Positions 43,923-52,103 of a DNA stretch of 64,000 nucleotides are shown here, piece by piece; position 1 is the first letter of the stretch; each line of letters starts with the position of its first letter. The notes beneath the pieces are model-generated. The model was given only the letters and a program-made list of their open reading frames with translations, made no database searches and was not told where the DNA came from. The translations under genes and the position numbers were made by a program. The stretch comes from Gleimia hominis (GTDB taxonomy: Bacteria; Actinomycetota; Actinomycetes; Actinomycetales; Actinomycetaceae). Location: contig NZ_CP126963.1 of NCBI RefSeq assembly GCF_002871945.2, forward strand, positions 186,001 to 250,000, read 5' to 3'.

Positions 43923-44954
43923 TTGACCACGCCATCCGCTGTGATAATCCTGGCTGCTGGGCAGGGAACGCGCATGAAGTCGGCAACACCTAAGGTGCTG
44001 CACACAATGTGTGGACTGCCGCTAGTAGGGCACGCGATTGACGCCGCCGAAGAGTCCGGCGCGGAGCACACGGTGGTGGTGGTTCGCCATCAACGTGAGG
44101 CCGTGGCAAACGCCGTGCAAGAGTTGAAGCCCGATGCGATTATTGCCGATCAAGACGCCGTGCCCGGCACTGGCCGCGCAGTGTGGTGCGGTATGCAGGA
44201 GCTTTCTAAGCACGCGTCTTTGCAAGGCACTATCCTCGTGATATCAGCGGACGTACCCCTATTAGAAGGTGACACGATCCGTGAACTTACGCGGATGCAC
44301 GAAGAATCAAAACGCGCAGTAACCGTGGTGACCACGGTAGTCGATGACCCAACGGGATACGGGCGGATAATCCGCGACGGGGAAACGGTCACAGCGATTG
44401 TTGAACACCGTGACGCCACTGCGCAGCAGCGTGAAATCAAAGAAATGAACGCGGGCATTTACGCGTTCGACGCTCAGTTCTTACAAGAAGCGCTCCAGGG
44501 CCTCGAGCAAAACAACGATCAAGGTGAAGTCTACTTGACCGACACCATTGCCCTCGCCAAACAACACGGGGGAGCGGGCGCGTACTTACTGAAAGACACG
44601 TGGCAAGCTCAAGGCTGTAACGACCGCGCTCAACTAGCACAACTGCGCGACGAAATGAACCGCCGTATCCTGCGCAAGCACATGCTGAGCGGAGTGGCGA
44701 TCATATCCCCAAACGAAACCTCAATCGATAAAGACGTGGCAATAGCCCCGGACGTAACCATCGAACCCGGATGTGTACTCGAAGGCACCACTATCGTAGA
44801 ACCCTTCGCCACAATTGGCCCCCACACTACGCTGCGGAACACCCGCGTAGAAGAAGGGGCGGTACTGCCACACGTGTTCGCCTATGACACGACAATCGCG
44901 GCCGGCACCGTCGCCCCCGCATTTTCCGAATTTAAAGACTCTGACCCGCAATAA
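43923..44954 (+). CDS. glmU: GlmU-like N-acetylglucosamine-1-phosphate uridylyltransferase, shortened C-terminus
   Basis: The N-terminal pyrophosphorylase domain (about residues 1-230) is complete: LAAGQGTRMKSATPKVLH, the uridine-binding VPGTGRAVW (with a normal 'QxGTaHA' variant) and MNAGIYAFD. GlmU is normally about 450-495 residues and bifunctional. This protein stops at 343 after only a few left-handed-helix hexapeptide turns (DVAIAPDVTIEPGCVLEG), so the region holding the acetyltransferase His and CoA site is missing. No remnant follows before prs starts 33 bp later. It should still make UDP-GlcNAc from GlcNAc-1-P but not acetylate GlcN-1-P. TTG start at 43923 after GAGGGGC. Confidence 0.88.
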   Translation: MTTPSAVIILAAGQGTRMKSATPKVLHTMCGLPLVGHAIDAAEESGAEHTVVVVRHQREAVANAVQELKPDAIIADQDAVPGTGRAVWCGMQELSKHASLQGTILVISADVPLLEGDTIRELTRMHEESKRAVTVVTTVVDDPTGYGRIIRDGETVTAIVEHRDATAQQREIKEMNAGIYAFDAQFLQEALQGLEQNNDQGEVYLTDTIALAKQHGGAGAYLLKDTWQAQGCNDRAQLAQLRDEMNRRILRKHMLSGVAIISPNETSIDKDVAIAPDVTIEPGCVLEGTTIVEPFATIGPHTTLRNTRVEEGAVLPHVFAYDTTIAAGTVAPAFSEFKDSDPQ

Positions 44955-44987
44955 GATCCCGTAACCGCCGCAAGGAGAATTAGTACA

Positions 44988-45968
44988 GTGTCAGGAATCA
45001 TCACCTCCGGAGAAAAACGCTTGGTACTCGTTACTGGCCGAGCTCACCCAGAACTAGCGGAGGCGGTGGGGAAAGAACTGGGAACCGGCGTGCTCCCAAC
45101 CACAGCATACGATTTCGCTAACTCTGAAATCTACGTGCGGTTCAACGAATCCGTGCGCGGCTGTGACGCGTTCGTACTGCAATCCCACACCGAACCCATA
45201 AACCAGTGGATCATGGAGCAACTAATTATGGTGGATGCGCTCAAGCGTGCATCCGCTAAACGCATCACCGTGGTTGCCCCGTTCTACCCGTACGCACGGC
45301 AAGACAAAAAACACTTGGGCCGCGAACCCATTTCCGCACGCCTCATGGCGGACCTATTTAAAACCGCGGGTGCGGACCGGCTCATGGCAGTGGACTTGCA
45401 CGCCGCACAAGCCCAAGGTTTCTTTGACGGCCCAGTGGACCACCTGTGGGCCATGCCGGTGCTTGTGGACTACGTGAAATCTCGCGTGGACCTATCGCAC
45501 GTGGCCGTTGTTTCCCCCGACGCGGGTCGTATCCGCGTGGCGGAGAAGTGGGCGAACAAGCTCGGTGGCTGCCCCCTGGCGTTCGTGCATAAGACTCGTG
45601 ACACCTCCCGGCCGAACGTTGCGGTCGCTAACCGCGTAGTTGGTGACGTGGAAGGTCTGAACTGCGTGCTCGTTGATGACCTCATCGACACCGGTGGGAC
45701 TATTGCGGAAGCTGTTAAGGTACTCAAAGACTCCGGTGCGAAATCCGTTATCGTTGCCGCCACTCACGGGGTGCTGTCCCCACCGGCGGCGCAGCGCCTA
45801 TCCGAATGCGGGGCAACCGAAGTGGTGATTACAGACACGCTCCCTATTAAAGCGGAGAAACGGTTTGATAAACTCACGATCCTGCCGATCGCGCCCCTGC
45901 TGGCACGGGCAATACGTGAGGTATTTGACGACGGCTCGGTAACCTCGCTATTCGACGGTGTGGCCTAA
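44988..45968 (+). CDS. prs: Ribose-phosphate pyrophosphokinase
   Basis: A 326-residue PRPP synthase that supplies nucleotide, NAD and His/Trp synthesis. It has FANSEIYVRF, the ATP-site region PYARQDKKHLGREPIS, the metal His in AVDLHAAQAQGFFDGP, and the PRPP-binding LVDDLIDTGGT. It starts GTG at 44988 after AAGGAGAA. It follows glmU by 33 bp, a common arrangement. Confidence 0.96.
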   Translation: MSGIITSGEKRLVLVTGRAHPELAEAVGKELGTGVLPTTAYDFANSEIYVRFNESVRGCDAFVLQSHTEPINQWIMEQLIMVDALKRASAKRITVVAPFYPYARQDKKHLGREPISARLMADLFKTAGADRLMAVDLHAAQAQGFFDGPVDHLWAMPVLVDYVKSRVDLSHVAVVSPDAGRIRVAEKWANKLGGCPLAFVHKTRDTSRPNVAVANRVVGDVEGLNCVLVDDLIDTGGTIAEAVKVLKDSGAKSVIVAATHGVLSPPAAQRLSECGATEVVITDTLPIKAEKRFDKLTILPIAPLLARAIREVFDDGSVTSLFDGVA

Positions 45969-46051
45969 TTGCGCTAAACTCTTTCCTGTTGCCTCGGCGA
46001 GGGCGCACCGGAACCGGTGTTGCCGTTATCGACTGGGCGTGGAAACACCCT

Positions 46052-46084
46052 TTTTGCAACGCTCGCATTATGCGTGCTGCAAAA
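46052..46084 (+). promoter_or_regulatory. Stem-loop in the 5' leader of the L25 gene
   Basis: TTTTGCA (46052-46058) pairs with TGCAAAA (46078-46084), with an inner ACGC/GCGT stem separated by a two-base bulge. A shorter palindrome CACCGG-AA-CCGGTG lies at 46006-46019. L25-type proteins bind RNA and some ribosomal-protein leaders are autoregulated; that function here is a guess. Confidence 0.35.
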
Positions 46085-46139
46085 CCTGTGGTTCCGCTCC
46101 TTCCGGGGTCCAATAATAAGATTCTGAAAGGATAAACAA

Positions 46140-46775
46140 ATGGCTACTCACATTACCCGCCTCGACGGCGTAGCCCGTAAAGAATTCGGTAAAGGCGCTG
46201 CTCGTCGCGCTCGTCGCGCCGGTATGATTCCCGCGGTGATCTACTCCAACACCGTGGAACCCGTGCACATGGACATGAATGCGCACGATGTATTCCTCAT
46301 CGTTAAAGACAACGAAAACGCCCTTGTGAACGTGGTTTGCGACGGGGAGGAACAGCTGGCGATCGTTAAAGATATTCAGCGTCACCCGGTGCGCCGCGAA
46401 ATCATCCACCTGGACCTGCTGGCTGTGCGCCGCGACGAGAAGGTAGATGTGGACGTACCCCTGGTGTTCGTGGGTGAGTCCGCACCGAACACGATTTTGT
46501 CGCAAGAGCACTTCACGCTGCTGGTGCACGCCCCTGCGATTGACATTCCCGAGTCCATTGAGGTGTCGATTGAAGGTCTTGAGGAAGGCGCCGTGCTCAC
46601 AATCGCGGACGTTAACTTCCCAACCGACGTGGAATCGGACCTGGAGCCCGACACGGTTATTGGTTCCATCATGATTCCGGAGGAAGAGCCGGAAGAAGAA
46701 CCGGAGGAAACCGAGGAGTCCGCGGAGGCCGAAGAGGGCTCCGATGATGGCGAGGGCGACTCCGAAGAAGAGTGA
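46140..46775 (+). CDS. rplY: Ribosomal protein bL25 / general stress protein Ctc
   Basis: A 211-residue two-domain bL25 (Ctc) protein that binds 5S rRNA. The N-terminal domain has GVARKEFGKGAARRARRAG and VIKDIQRHPVRREIIHLDLL-type sequence (as KDIQRHPVRREIIHLDL), and the C-terminal domain has VPLVFVGES. It ends in an acidic tail of alternating Glu-rich blocks. ATG at 46140 follows GAAAGGATAAAC. glmU-prs-rplY order is widespread. Its TGA overlaps the next GTG by four bases. Confidence 0.94.
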   Translation: MATHITRLDGVARKEFGKGAARRARRAGMIPAVIYSNTVEPVHMDMNAHDVFLIVKDNENALVNVVCDGEEQLAIVKDIQRHPVRREIIHLDLLAVRRDEKVDVDVPLVFVGESAPNTILSQEHFTLLVHAPAIDIPESIEVSIEGLEEGAVLTIADVNFPTDVESDLEPDTVIGSIMIPEEEPEEEPEETEESAEAEEGSDDGEGDSEEE

Positions 46776-48037
46776 CCTTACTTTCACGCTTACTAGCCAA
46801 GGCCCGGCGGAACGCGCTGGGTCTTGGCTTTTCTTATGCCCTCTTTTATGCCGCATCCATGCTGGCCGTGTGGTGCTTGTGGCAGCTCACTGGTTCGTGG
46901 GGCATAACCGGGGACGTGAACTACTACTACCAGTGGGGCCGGTTCGCCCTCAAACATGGTGTCAGCGGGGCAATGGTGGAATACCCAACCCCGGCGGCGG
47001 CACTGCTCTTTTTTGGGGCAGCGTTCACCAATGACGCGCAGACCTACCAGGCTGGATTCGCGTGGGCCATGGTTCTGTTGGTAGGAGTGTGGTTCCTAGT
47101 GCTTTGGCGCAAGCAGCAACCACGGCATCTACACCAGCCGCGTTGGGTGTGGTTGTTTACGGAACCGGGGTGGATGTGGGCTCTGCTGGCTGTGTGCATG
47201 GGTCCGCTGCTGCTCAACCGGTTCGACCTCGTGCCCGCGCTGCTGGGGGCGGCTGCGTTTCTGGCCACCAGCCCCGCGTGGGCCGGTCACCTGCTGGCGT
47301 GGGGGACCGCGATGAAACTCACGCCAATCACCCTGTTCGCGGCCTTCACCCGCTCCTGGAAACGCGCGGGCCTAGCTCTGCTTGGAACGGGCGTGGGGCT
47401 CATTTTGATCAGCGCGCTGCTAGGTGGGTGGCAGCGCGTGTTCTCCCCTTTGGGATGGCAACTCGGCCGCGGGCTGCATTCGGAATCGATCGTGGCCACC
47501 GCCATCACCTGGGCGAGGGCCTTCAACCCCGGTGCTTACACCGCCGCGCTTTCCACTAACAACTCAATCGACTACTCGGGGCCAGGCGTATTTTTGTCGC
47601 TACACGTGGGGACCGTTCTGACGGTACTGACGCTTGCGCTGATCGGGTGGTTCGGCATGCGCGCCTACCGCGTGTCCACCACCGCTGGAACTAAAGCGTT
47701 ACTGGCATGCGCGATCACTGGCCTGTTGATCTGCTCGAACAAAGTTTTCTCTCCGCAATACATGATCTGGCTGCTGCCCCTGTGGACCGTAGTGCTGGTA
47801 TTTGAACGCACCCGTTGGCACGCCAAAATGGGCCTTGCACTAGCCGGGATAACCGCGATGACCCAATGCATCTACCCCACCCTCTACCCCTATTTCCTAT
47901 CTACAACCACTTCCGCACCGCACCTGTGGGCGTGCATTTTTGTGGTAGTGCGTAACGTAGCGCTCGTAGTCTGGACACTCACCGTATGCTGGAGGGTGTG
48001 GAAAAGAACTACCCGGACCCGAAACTACACGTCATAA
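46772..48037 (+). CDS. Glycosyltransferase family 87-type membrane mannosyltransferase
   Basis: A 421-residue protein with ten or more membrane helices, of the polyprenyl-phosphate-sugar-dependent GT-C fold. The DUF2029/GT87-like features are an early GDVNYYYQWGRFALKHG loop (acidic residues after helix 1) and LAWGTAMKLTPITLFAAF. In mycobacteria such enzymes mannosylate PIMs or LAM in the outer leaflet. The GTG start overlaps the rplY stop. It overlaps manC by 52 bp, and GDP-mannose synthesis next door supports a mannose donor (inference). Confidence 0.8.
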   Translation: MTLLSRLLAKARRNALGLGFSYALFYAASMLAVWCLWQLTGSWGITGDVNYYYQWGRFALKHGVSGAMVEYPTPAAALLFFGAAFTNDAQTYQAGFAWAMVLLVGVWFLVLWRKQQPRHLHQPRWVWLFTEPGWMWALLAVCMGPLLLNRFDLVPALLGAAAFLATSPAWAGHLLAWGTAMKLTPITLFAAFTRSWKRAGLALLGTGVGLILISALLGGWQRVFSPLGWQLGRGLHSESIVATAITWARAFNPGAYTAALSTNNSIDYSGPGVFLSLHVGTVLTVLTLALIGWFGMRAYRVSTTAGTKALLACAITGLLICSNKVFSPQYMIWLLPLWTVVLVFERTRWHAKMGLALAGITAMTQCIYPTLYPYFLSTTTSAPHLWACIFVVVRNVALVVWTLTVCWRVWKRTTRTRNYTS

Positions 48038-49101
48038 TTCCCGCCGGTGGCGCGGGAACCCGCTTGTGGCCCCTGTCGCGACGCGCTACCCCGAAGTTTT
48101 TACTGAACCTTGCGGATCCAAACCGGTCACTGCTACAGATGACGGTGAGCCGGCTTGCCCCAGTGGCCGCGTCAATCACGATCGTCACGGGAGCTGAGCA
48201 CGCGGACGCGGTGCGCACACAAGTCGGTTCCGCAGCCCAGGTGCTGGTGGAACCCAGTGGACGCGATTCCCTTGCTGCAATTGCGCTTGCCACTACCCAC
48301 CTGAAGTTGCAATACGGTGCGGACGCCGTAGTGGGTTCGTTTGCTGCAGACCACGTTATTGACGATGAGGCCCTATTTCGCCAGTGCGTCCAAACCGCTG
48401 CTCGCATTGCCCAGCGCGGAAAAATCGTCACGCTCGGGATCGAACCCACGTGCGCGTCCACCGCCTTCGGATACATCAAACCCGGCCATCCGCTAGCTCA
48501 GGGCAACGAGGATGAGGCTGATGCACACATGGGGAAATCGGGGCAGACACCCGCTTATGCGGCAGACGCATTTGTAGAAAAACCCGACCAGCAGCGCGCC
48601 GAACAGTTCGTATCCGAAGGGTACTTATGGAACGCGGGAATGTTCATAATGCGCGCCGACACCTTCACCCAGCATTTGCGCAACCACAACCCCCGCATGG
48701 CAGACGCGGTTCTAACTCTTGCGCAAGAATGGGACAGCGCGGCAGTAAACCGGCGAGAAGAACTGTGGGAGTCACTGGAGAAAATCGCGTTCGACTATGC
48801 AATCGCCATGCCCGCAGCAGACCAGGGGGACGTCGCGGTGGTACCCCTGCACACAGAATGGTCGGACCTAGGAGACTTTGAGTCCCTCAAGCCGCTAAAA
48901 AATAAGAGCGAGCGAATAGTACAAATTGATGCCAACGCCCGCGTATTCACTACGGGACCGGCTGTTGTAACACTAGGCGTGGAAGGGATAACTGTGGTAA
49001 GTACCCCTGATGCGGTGCTGGTGATCGACTCCAACCGGGCGCAAGACGTGAAAAGCATCCCTAAAGCGCTGCTCAACGCTGGTTTCGAAGATCTAGTATA
49101 A
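47986..49101 (+). CDS. manC: Mannose-1-phosphate guanylyltransferase
   Basis: Makes GDP-mannose from mannose 1-phosphate and GTP. The 371-residue nucleotidyltransferase has IIPAGGAGTRLWPLSRRATPKF at the N-terminus, FVEKPD and LWNAGMFIMRADTF. It lacks the C-terminal phosphomannose-isomerase domain of bifunctional enzymes. The annotated ATG at 47986 lies within the upstream gene; GTG 47998 has GGAGGG right before it, with only one base of spacing, so the start is uncertain by four codons. GDP-mannose would feed the neighbouring GT87 enzyme and other glycans. Confidence 0.9.
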   Translation: MLEGVEKNYPDPKLHVIIPAGGAGTRLWPLSRRATPKFLLNLADPNRSLLQMTVSRLAPVAASITIVTGAEHADAVRTQVGSAAQVLVEPSGRDSLAAIALATTHLKLQYGADAVVGSFAADHVIDDEALFRQCVQTAARIAQRGKIVTLGIEPTCASTAFGYIKPGHPLAQGNEDEADAHMGKSGQTPAYAADAFVEKPDQQRAEQFVSEGYLWNAGMFIMRADTFTQHLRNHNPRMADAVLTLAQEWDSAAVNRREELWESLEKIAFDYAIAMPAADQGDVAVVPLHTEWSDLGDFESLKPLKNKSERIVQIDANARVFTTGPAVVTLGVEGITVVSTPDAVLVIDSNRAQDVKSIPKALLNAGFEDLV

Positions 49102-49259
49102 ATACTTCTAAGTTCGTTAAAACTAAAGTTTTCTGCACCGTTTTATCCCATTGGCCGTCACGTATGAGGTAAAATGATCTGGCAACCAGCGAACCAGAGC
49201 GGAGCCTTAACTAAGGCTTTGGGTTCATCACTCCTAACGAATCCCAACTAGGGGGGAAA

Positions 49260-50339
49260 GTGAAGAAAGCATCCAAGATCTCGGCCGCCATTGCTGCAAC
49301 GGCGCTCCTACTCACCGCGTGTGGTGCAGCACCTGAAAGTGGGGACAAAGGCAAGTCCTCATCAGAAGGCGGTGACAAAGTCAAAGCCTGCATGATTTCG
49401 GACTCCGGCGGCTTCGACGACAAATCCTTCAACCAGTCCGGACACGAAGGCCTCATGAAGGCTAAAGACGAACTCGGCGTAGAGGTTTCCGCAATCGAAT
49501 CCCACTCCGAAGCCGACTTCGAACCCAACATCGACGCCGCGGTAAGCGACAAATGCTCCATAATCATCGGCGTGGGCTTCCTCATGGTAGACCAGCTAGA
49601 AGCCAAAGCGAAGGCAAACCCGGACATCAAGTTCGCGATTGTGGACTCACAGTTCAAAGACGCACCTGAGAACGCGCGCGCCCTAGTGTTCAACACCGCT
49701 GAAGCCGCCTACCTCGCAGGATACGCAGCTGCCGGCATGACGCAAACCGGTAAAGTCGCCACGTTCCTCGGCATGAAGATCCCCACAACCGCGATCTTCG
49801 CCGACGGATTCGCCGACGGCATCAAGCACTACAACGAAGAAAACGGTTCTGCCGTTCAACTCCTCGGTTGGGATAAAGAGAAACAAAACGGAGCTGCCAC
49901 CGGTAACTTCGAAGACGTCCCGAAAGGTAAAGAGACCGCTAAGCAGTTCCTCGATCAGGGTGCGGACATCATCATGCCCGTCGCCGGCCCCGTTGGTTCC
50001 GGTGCGCTCGCGGCCGTTAAAGACGCGTCCGATAAGAACGCGTCCATCGTGTGGGTTGACGCCGACGGTTACCGCACGCAACCAGAGTCGAAAGACATCA
50101 TCCTCACCTCGGTGGTTAAAGAAATCGGGAACTCCGTGTTCGACACCATCAAGTCTGTTAAGGAAGGTAAGTTCGACTCCAAACCCTACATTGGGGACCT
50201 GAAGAACGGGGGTGTCTCCATGGCACCGTTCCACGACTTCGACTCCAAGGTACCTGCTGAGCTGAAAGAGAAACTGAAGAAGCTCCAGGAGCAGATCACA
50301 AGCGGTGAGATTAAGGTAGAAACCCAGAACCAACCGTAA
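49260..50339 (+). CDS. BMP-family nucleoside-binding lipoprotein (PnrA-like)
   Basis: A 359-residue substrate-binding lipoprotein: signal peptide with lipobox LLLTAC (Cys21), then the periplasmic-binding fold with CMISDSGGFDDKSFNQSGHEGL, VVDSQFK-type and AEAAYLAGYAAAGMT elements and VWVDADGY. BMP/PnrA proteins bind purine and pyrimidine nucleosides. The following ATPase and two permease genes, then cdd, deoA and deoC, strongly support nucleoside uptake. The GTG start at 49260 follows AGGGGGGAA. Confidence 0.93.
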   Translation: MKKASKISAAIAATALLLTACGAAPESGDKGKSSSEGGDKVKACMISDSGGFDDKSFNQSGHEGLMKAKDELGVEVSAIESHSEADFEPNIDAAVSDKCSIIIGVGFLMVDQLEAKAKANPDIKFAIVDSQFKDAPENARALVFNTAEAAYLAGYAAAGMTQTGKVATFLGMKIPTTAIFADGFADGIKHYNEENGSAVQLLGWDKEKQNGAATGNFEDVPKGKETAKQFLDQGADIIMPVAGPVGSGALAAVKDASDKNASIVWVDADGYRTQPESKDIILTSVVKEIGNSVFDTIKSVKEGKFDSKPYIGDLKNGGVSMAPFHDFDSKVPAELKEKLKKLQEQITSGEIKVETQNQP

Positions 50340-50360
50340 ACTGATGTGCTGCCCTAAATG

Positions 50361-50397
50361 ATTACAGGCCCGTTCCCACCGGGAGCGGGCCTGTAAT
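50361..50397 (+). terminator. Attenuating terminator between the binding protein and ATPase genes
   Basis: Perfect 12-bp arms ATTACAGGCCCG (50361-50372) and CGGGCCTGTAAT (50386-50397), with further TCCC/GGGA pairing inside, followed by AAAGCCG and no U-run. Placed after the lipoprotein gene it would allow partial read-through, giving much more binding protein than transporter. Confidence 0.8.
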
Positions 50398-50432
50398 AAA
50401 GCCGTAACACACCGATAAAGTTAAGGAACACC

Positions 50433-52103
50433 GTGAAGCTCGAACTACGAGGAATCACCAAAGTGTTCGGCCCACTCGTGGCCAATGACCACATCGACCT
50501 CACCATCGAACCCGGACAAATCCACGCGTTACTGGGGGAAAACGGTGCGGGAAAATCCACTTTGATGAACGTACTCTACGGTCTGTACCAGCCAAACGAT
50601 GGACAGATCCTCATTGACAACAAACCCGTGTCATTCTCCGGCCCCGGCGACGCGGTCGCCGCCGGGATCGGCATGGTCCACCAACACTTCATGCTCGTGC
50701 CCGTGTTCACCGTCGCGGAATCCGTAGCGCTCGGCTACGAACCCACGAAGGTCGCGGGCATTATTGAAACCAAAAAAGCGCGTGACCAAGTTCGGGAACT
50801 ATCCGCACGCTTCGGATTCGACATCGACCCCGACGCCCCCATCGAATCCCTCTCCGTGGGAGCTCAACAACGCGTTGAAATCATCAAAGCCCTCTCGCGC
50901 GACGCCCGCGTACTGATCCTCGACGAGCCCACCGCTGTGCTCACCCCTCAGGAAACAGACGAACTAATGGACATCATGCTGCAGTTAAAAGCGGCAGGTA
51001 CGTCAATCGTGTTCATCACCCACAAACTTCGCGAAGTCCGCGCCGTTGCAGACCACATCACCGTGATTCGACGCGGAAAAGTAGTGGGTGAAGCGAGCGC
51101 GGAATCAACCGAAGAAGAACTCGCGTCCATGATGGTGGGCCGGCCGGTGATGCTCAACGTCGAAAAAGACGAACCGAACACCAGCGACGTCGGCCTGTCA
51201 CTGCGGAACGTTTCACTCGTGAGCAAAAAAGGGAATCTACTGCTCGACGACGTGAACCTGGACGTGCGCCGCGGCGAAGTGGTGTGTATCGCCGGGGTGC
51301 AAGGGAATGGGCAAACAGAACTGTCCGAATGCCTCCTCGGCGCCACCGCCCCCAGCGCGGGCACCATTGAAATCGGTGGAAAAGACGCCTCAGGCCGGAC
51401 CATTAAAAACCGGCTGCAAGGCGGCCTCGGGTTCGTGCCTGAAGACCGTTCAAAAGACGGCATGATTGCTTCGTTCTCAATCGCAGAAAACATGATTCTC
51501 GACCAGTACGACCGGCCCCCGTTCGCCAAAGGCATCAACATGCGGCCCCACGTGGTCCTGGACAACGCGCAGAAACTACGCGAAGAATACGACGTGCGCG
51601 TCACCTCCGTAACCGACCCAATCGCAACCCTGTCCGGTGGGAACGCGCAAAAAGCGATTCTGGCACGCGAACTGTCACGCAAACTCGTTGCGCTCGTGGC
51701 CTCCCAACCCACCCGCGGCCTCGACGTCGGCTCAATCGAATTCGTGTACAAACGCATAATTGAAGAACGCGACGCGAACACCGCCGTACTCGTAATCTCC
51801 ACAGAACTAGACGAAGTGGATGCGCTCGCGGACCGGATCGCAGTCATGTACCGCGGCAAAATCGTTGGGATAGTCCCCGCCGGCACCCCCCGGTCCGTGC
51901 TGGGCCTAATGATGGCTGGAGTGCCGCTCGAAGAAGCACAACAAGCTGCAAGCTCTGGCCGCTTAGCCCAGGAAACCGCGGGCTCTGGTCGGGCAGATGG
52001 GCAGACCGTTGGTTCGAGCCCCGCAGGCGGGCAGACACCCCGGCCATCAGCTGACGCAAAGCCCGAAACTGGGAGCGAAGTTAAGGAAGGTAGTGATGAG
52101 TGA
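50433..52103 (+). CDS. Nucleoside ABC transporter ATPase (tandem-domain, RbsA-type)
   Basis: A 556-residue ATPase with two nucleotide-binding domains. Domain 1 is canonical: GENGAGKST, LSVGAQQRV, VLILDEPTAVL. Domain 2 has the degenerate P-loop GVQGNGQTELS and Walker B region VASQPTRGLD, with LSGGNAQKA signature; both are normal for RbsA-type importers. A low-complexity Gly/Ser/Pro/Gln tail (after about residue 505) contains repeated SGR and GQT blocks. GTG start at 50433. It shares eight bases with the next gene. Confidence 0.92.
   Translation: MKLELRGITKVFGPLVANDHIDLTIEPGQIHALLGENGAGKSTLMNVLYGLYQPNDGQILIDNKPVSFSGPGDAVAAGIGMVHQHFMLVPVFTVAESVALGYEPTKVAGIIETKKARDQVRELSARFGFDIDPDAPIESLSVGAQQRVEIIKALSRDARVLILDEPTAVLTPQETDELMDIMLQLKAAGTSIVFITHKLREVRAVADHITVIRRGKVVGEASAESTEEELASMMVGRPVMLNVEKDEPNTSDVGLSLRNVSLVSKKGNLLLDDVNLDVRRGEVVCIAGVQGNGQTELSECLLGATAPSAGTIEIGGKDASGRTIKNRLQGGLGFVPEDRSKDGMIASFSIAENMILDQYDRPPFAKGINMRPHVVLDNAQKLREEYDVRVTSVTDPIATLSGGNAQKAILARELSRKLVALVASQPTRGLDVGSIEFVYKRIIEERDANTAVLVISTELDEVDALADRIAVMYRGKIVGIVPAGTPRSVLGLMMAGVPLEEAQQAASSGRLAQETAGSGRADGQTVGSSPAGGQTPRPSADAKPETGSEVKEGSDE

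Noticed and set aside
51997-52095. 33-residue N-terminal extension of nucleoside permease 1
   Set aside because: It overlaps the low-complexity tail of the ATPase; the ATG at 52096 has an AAGGAAGG site.
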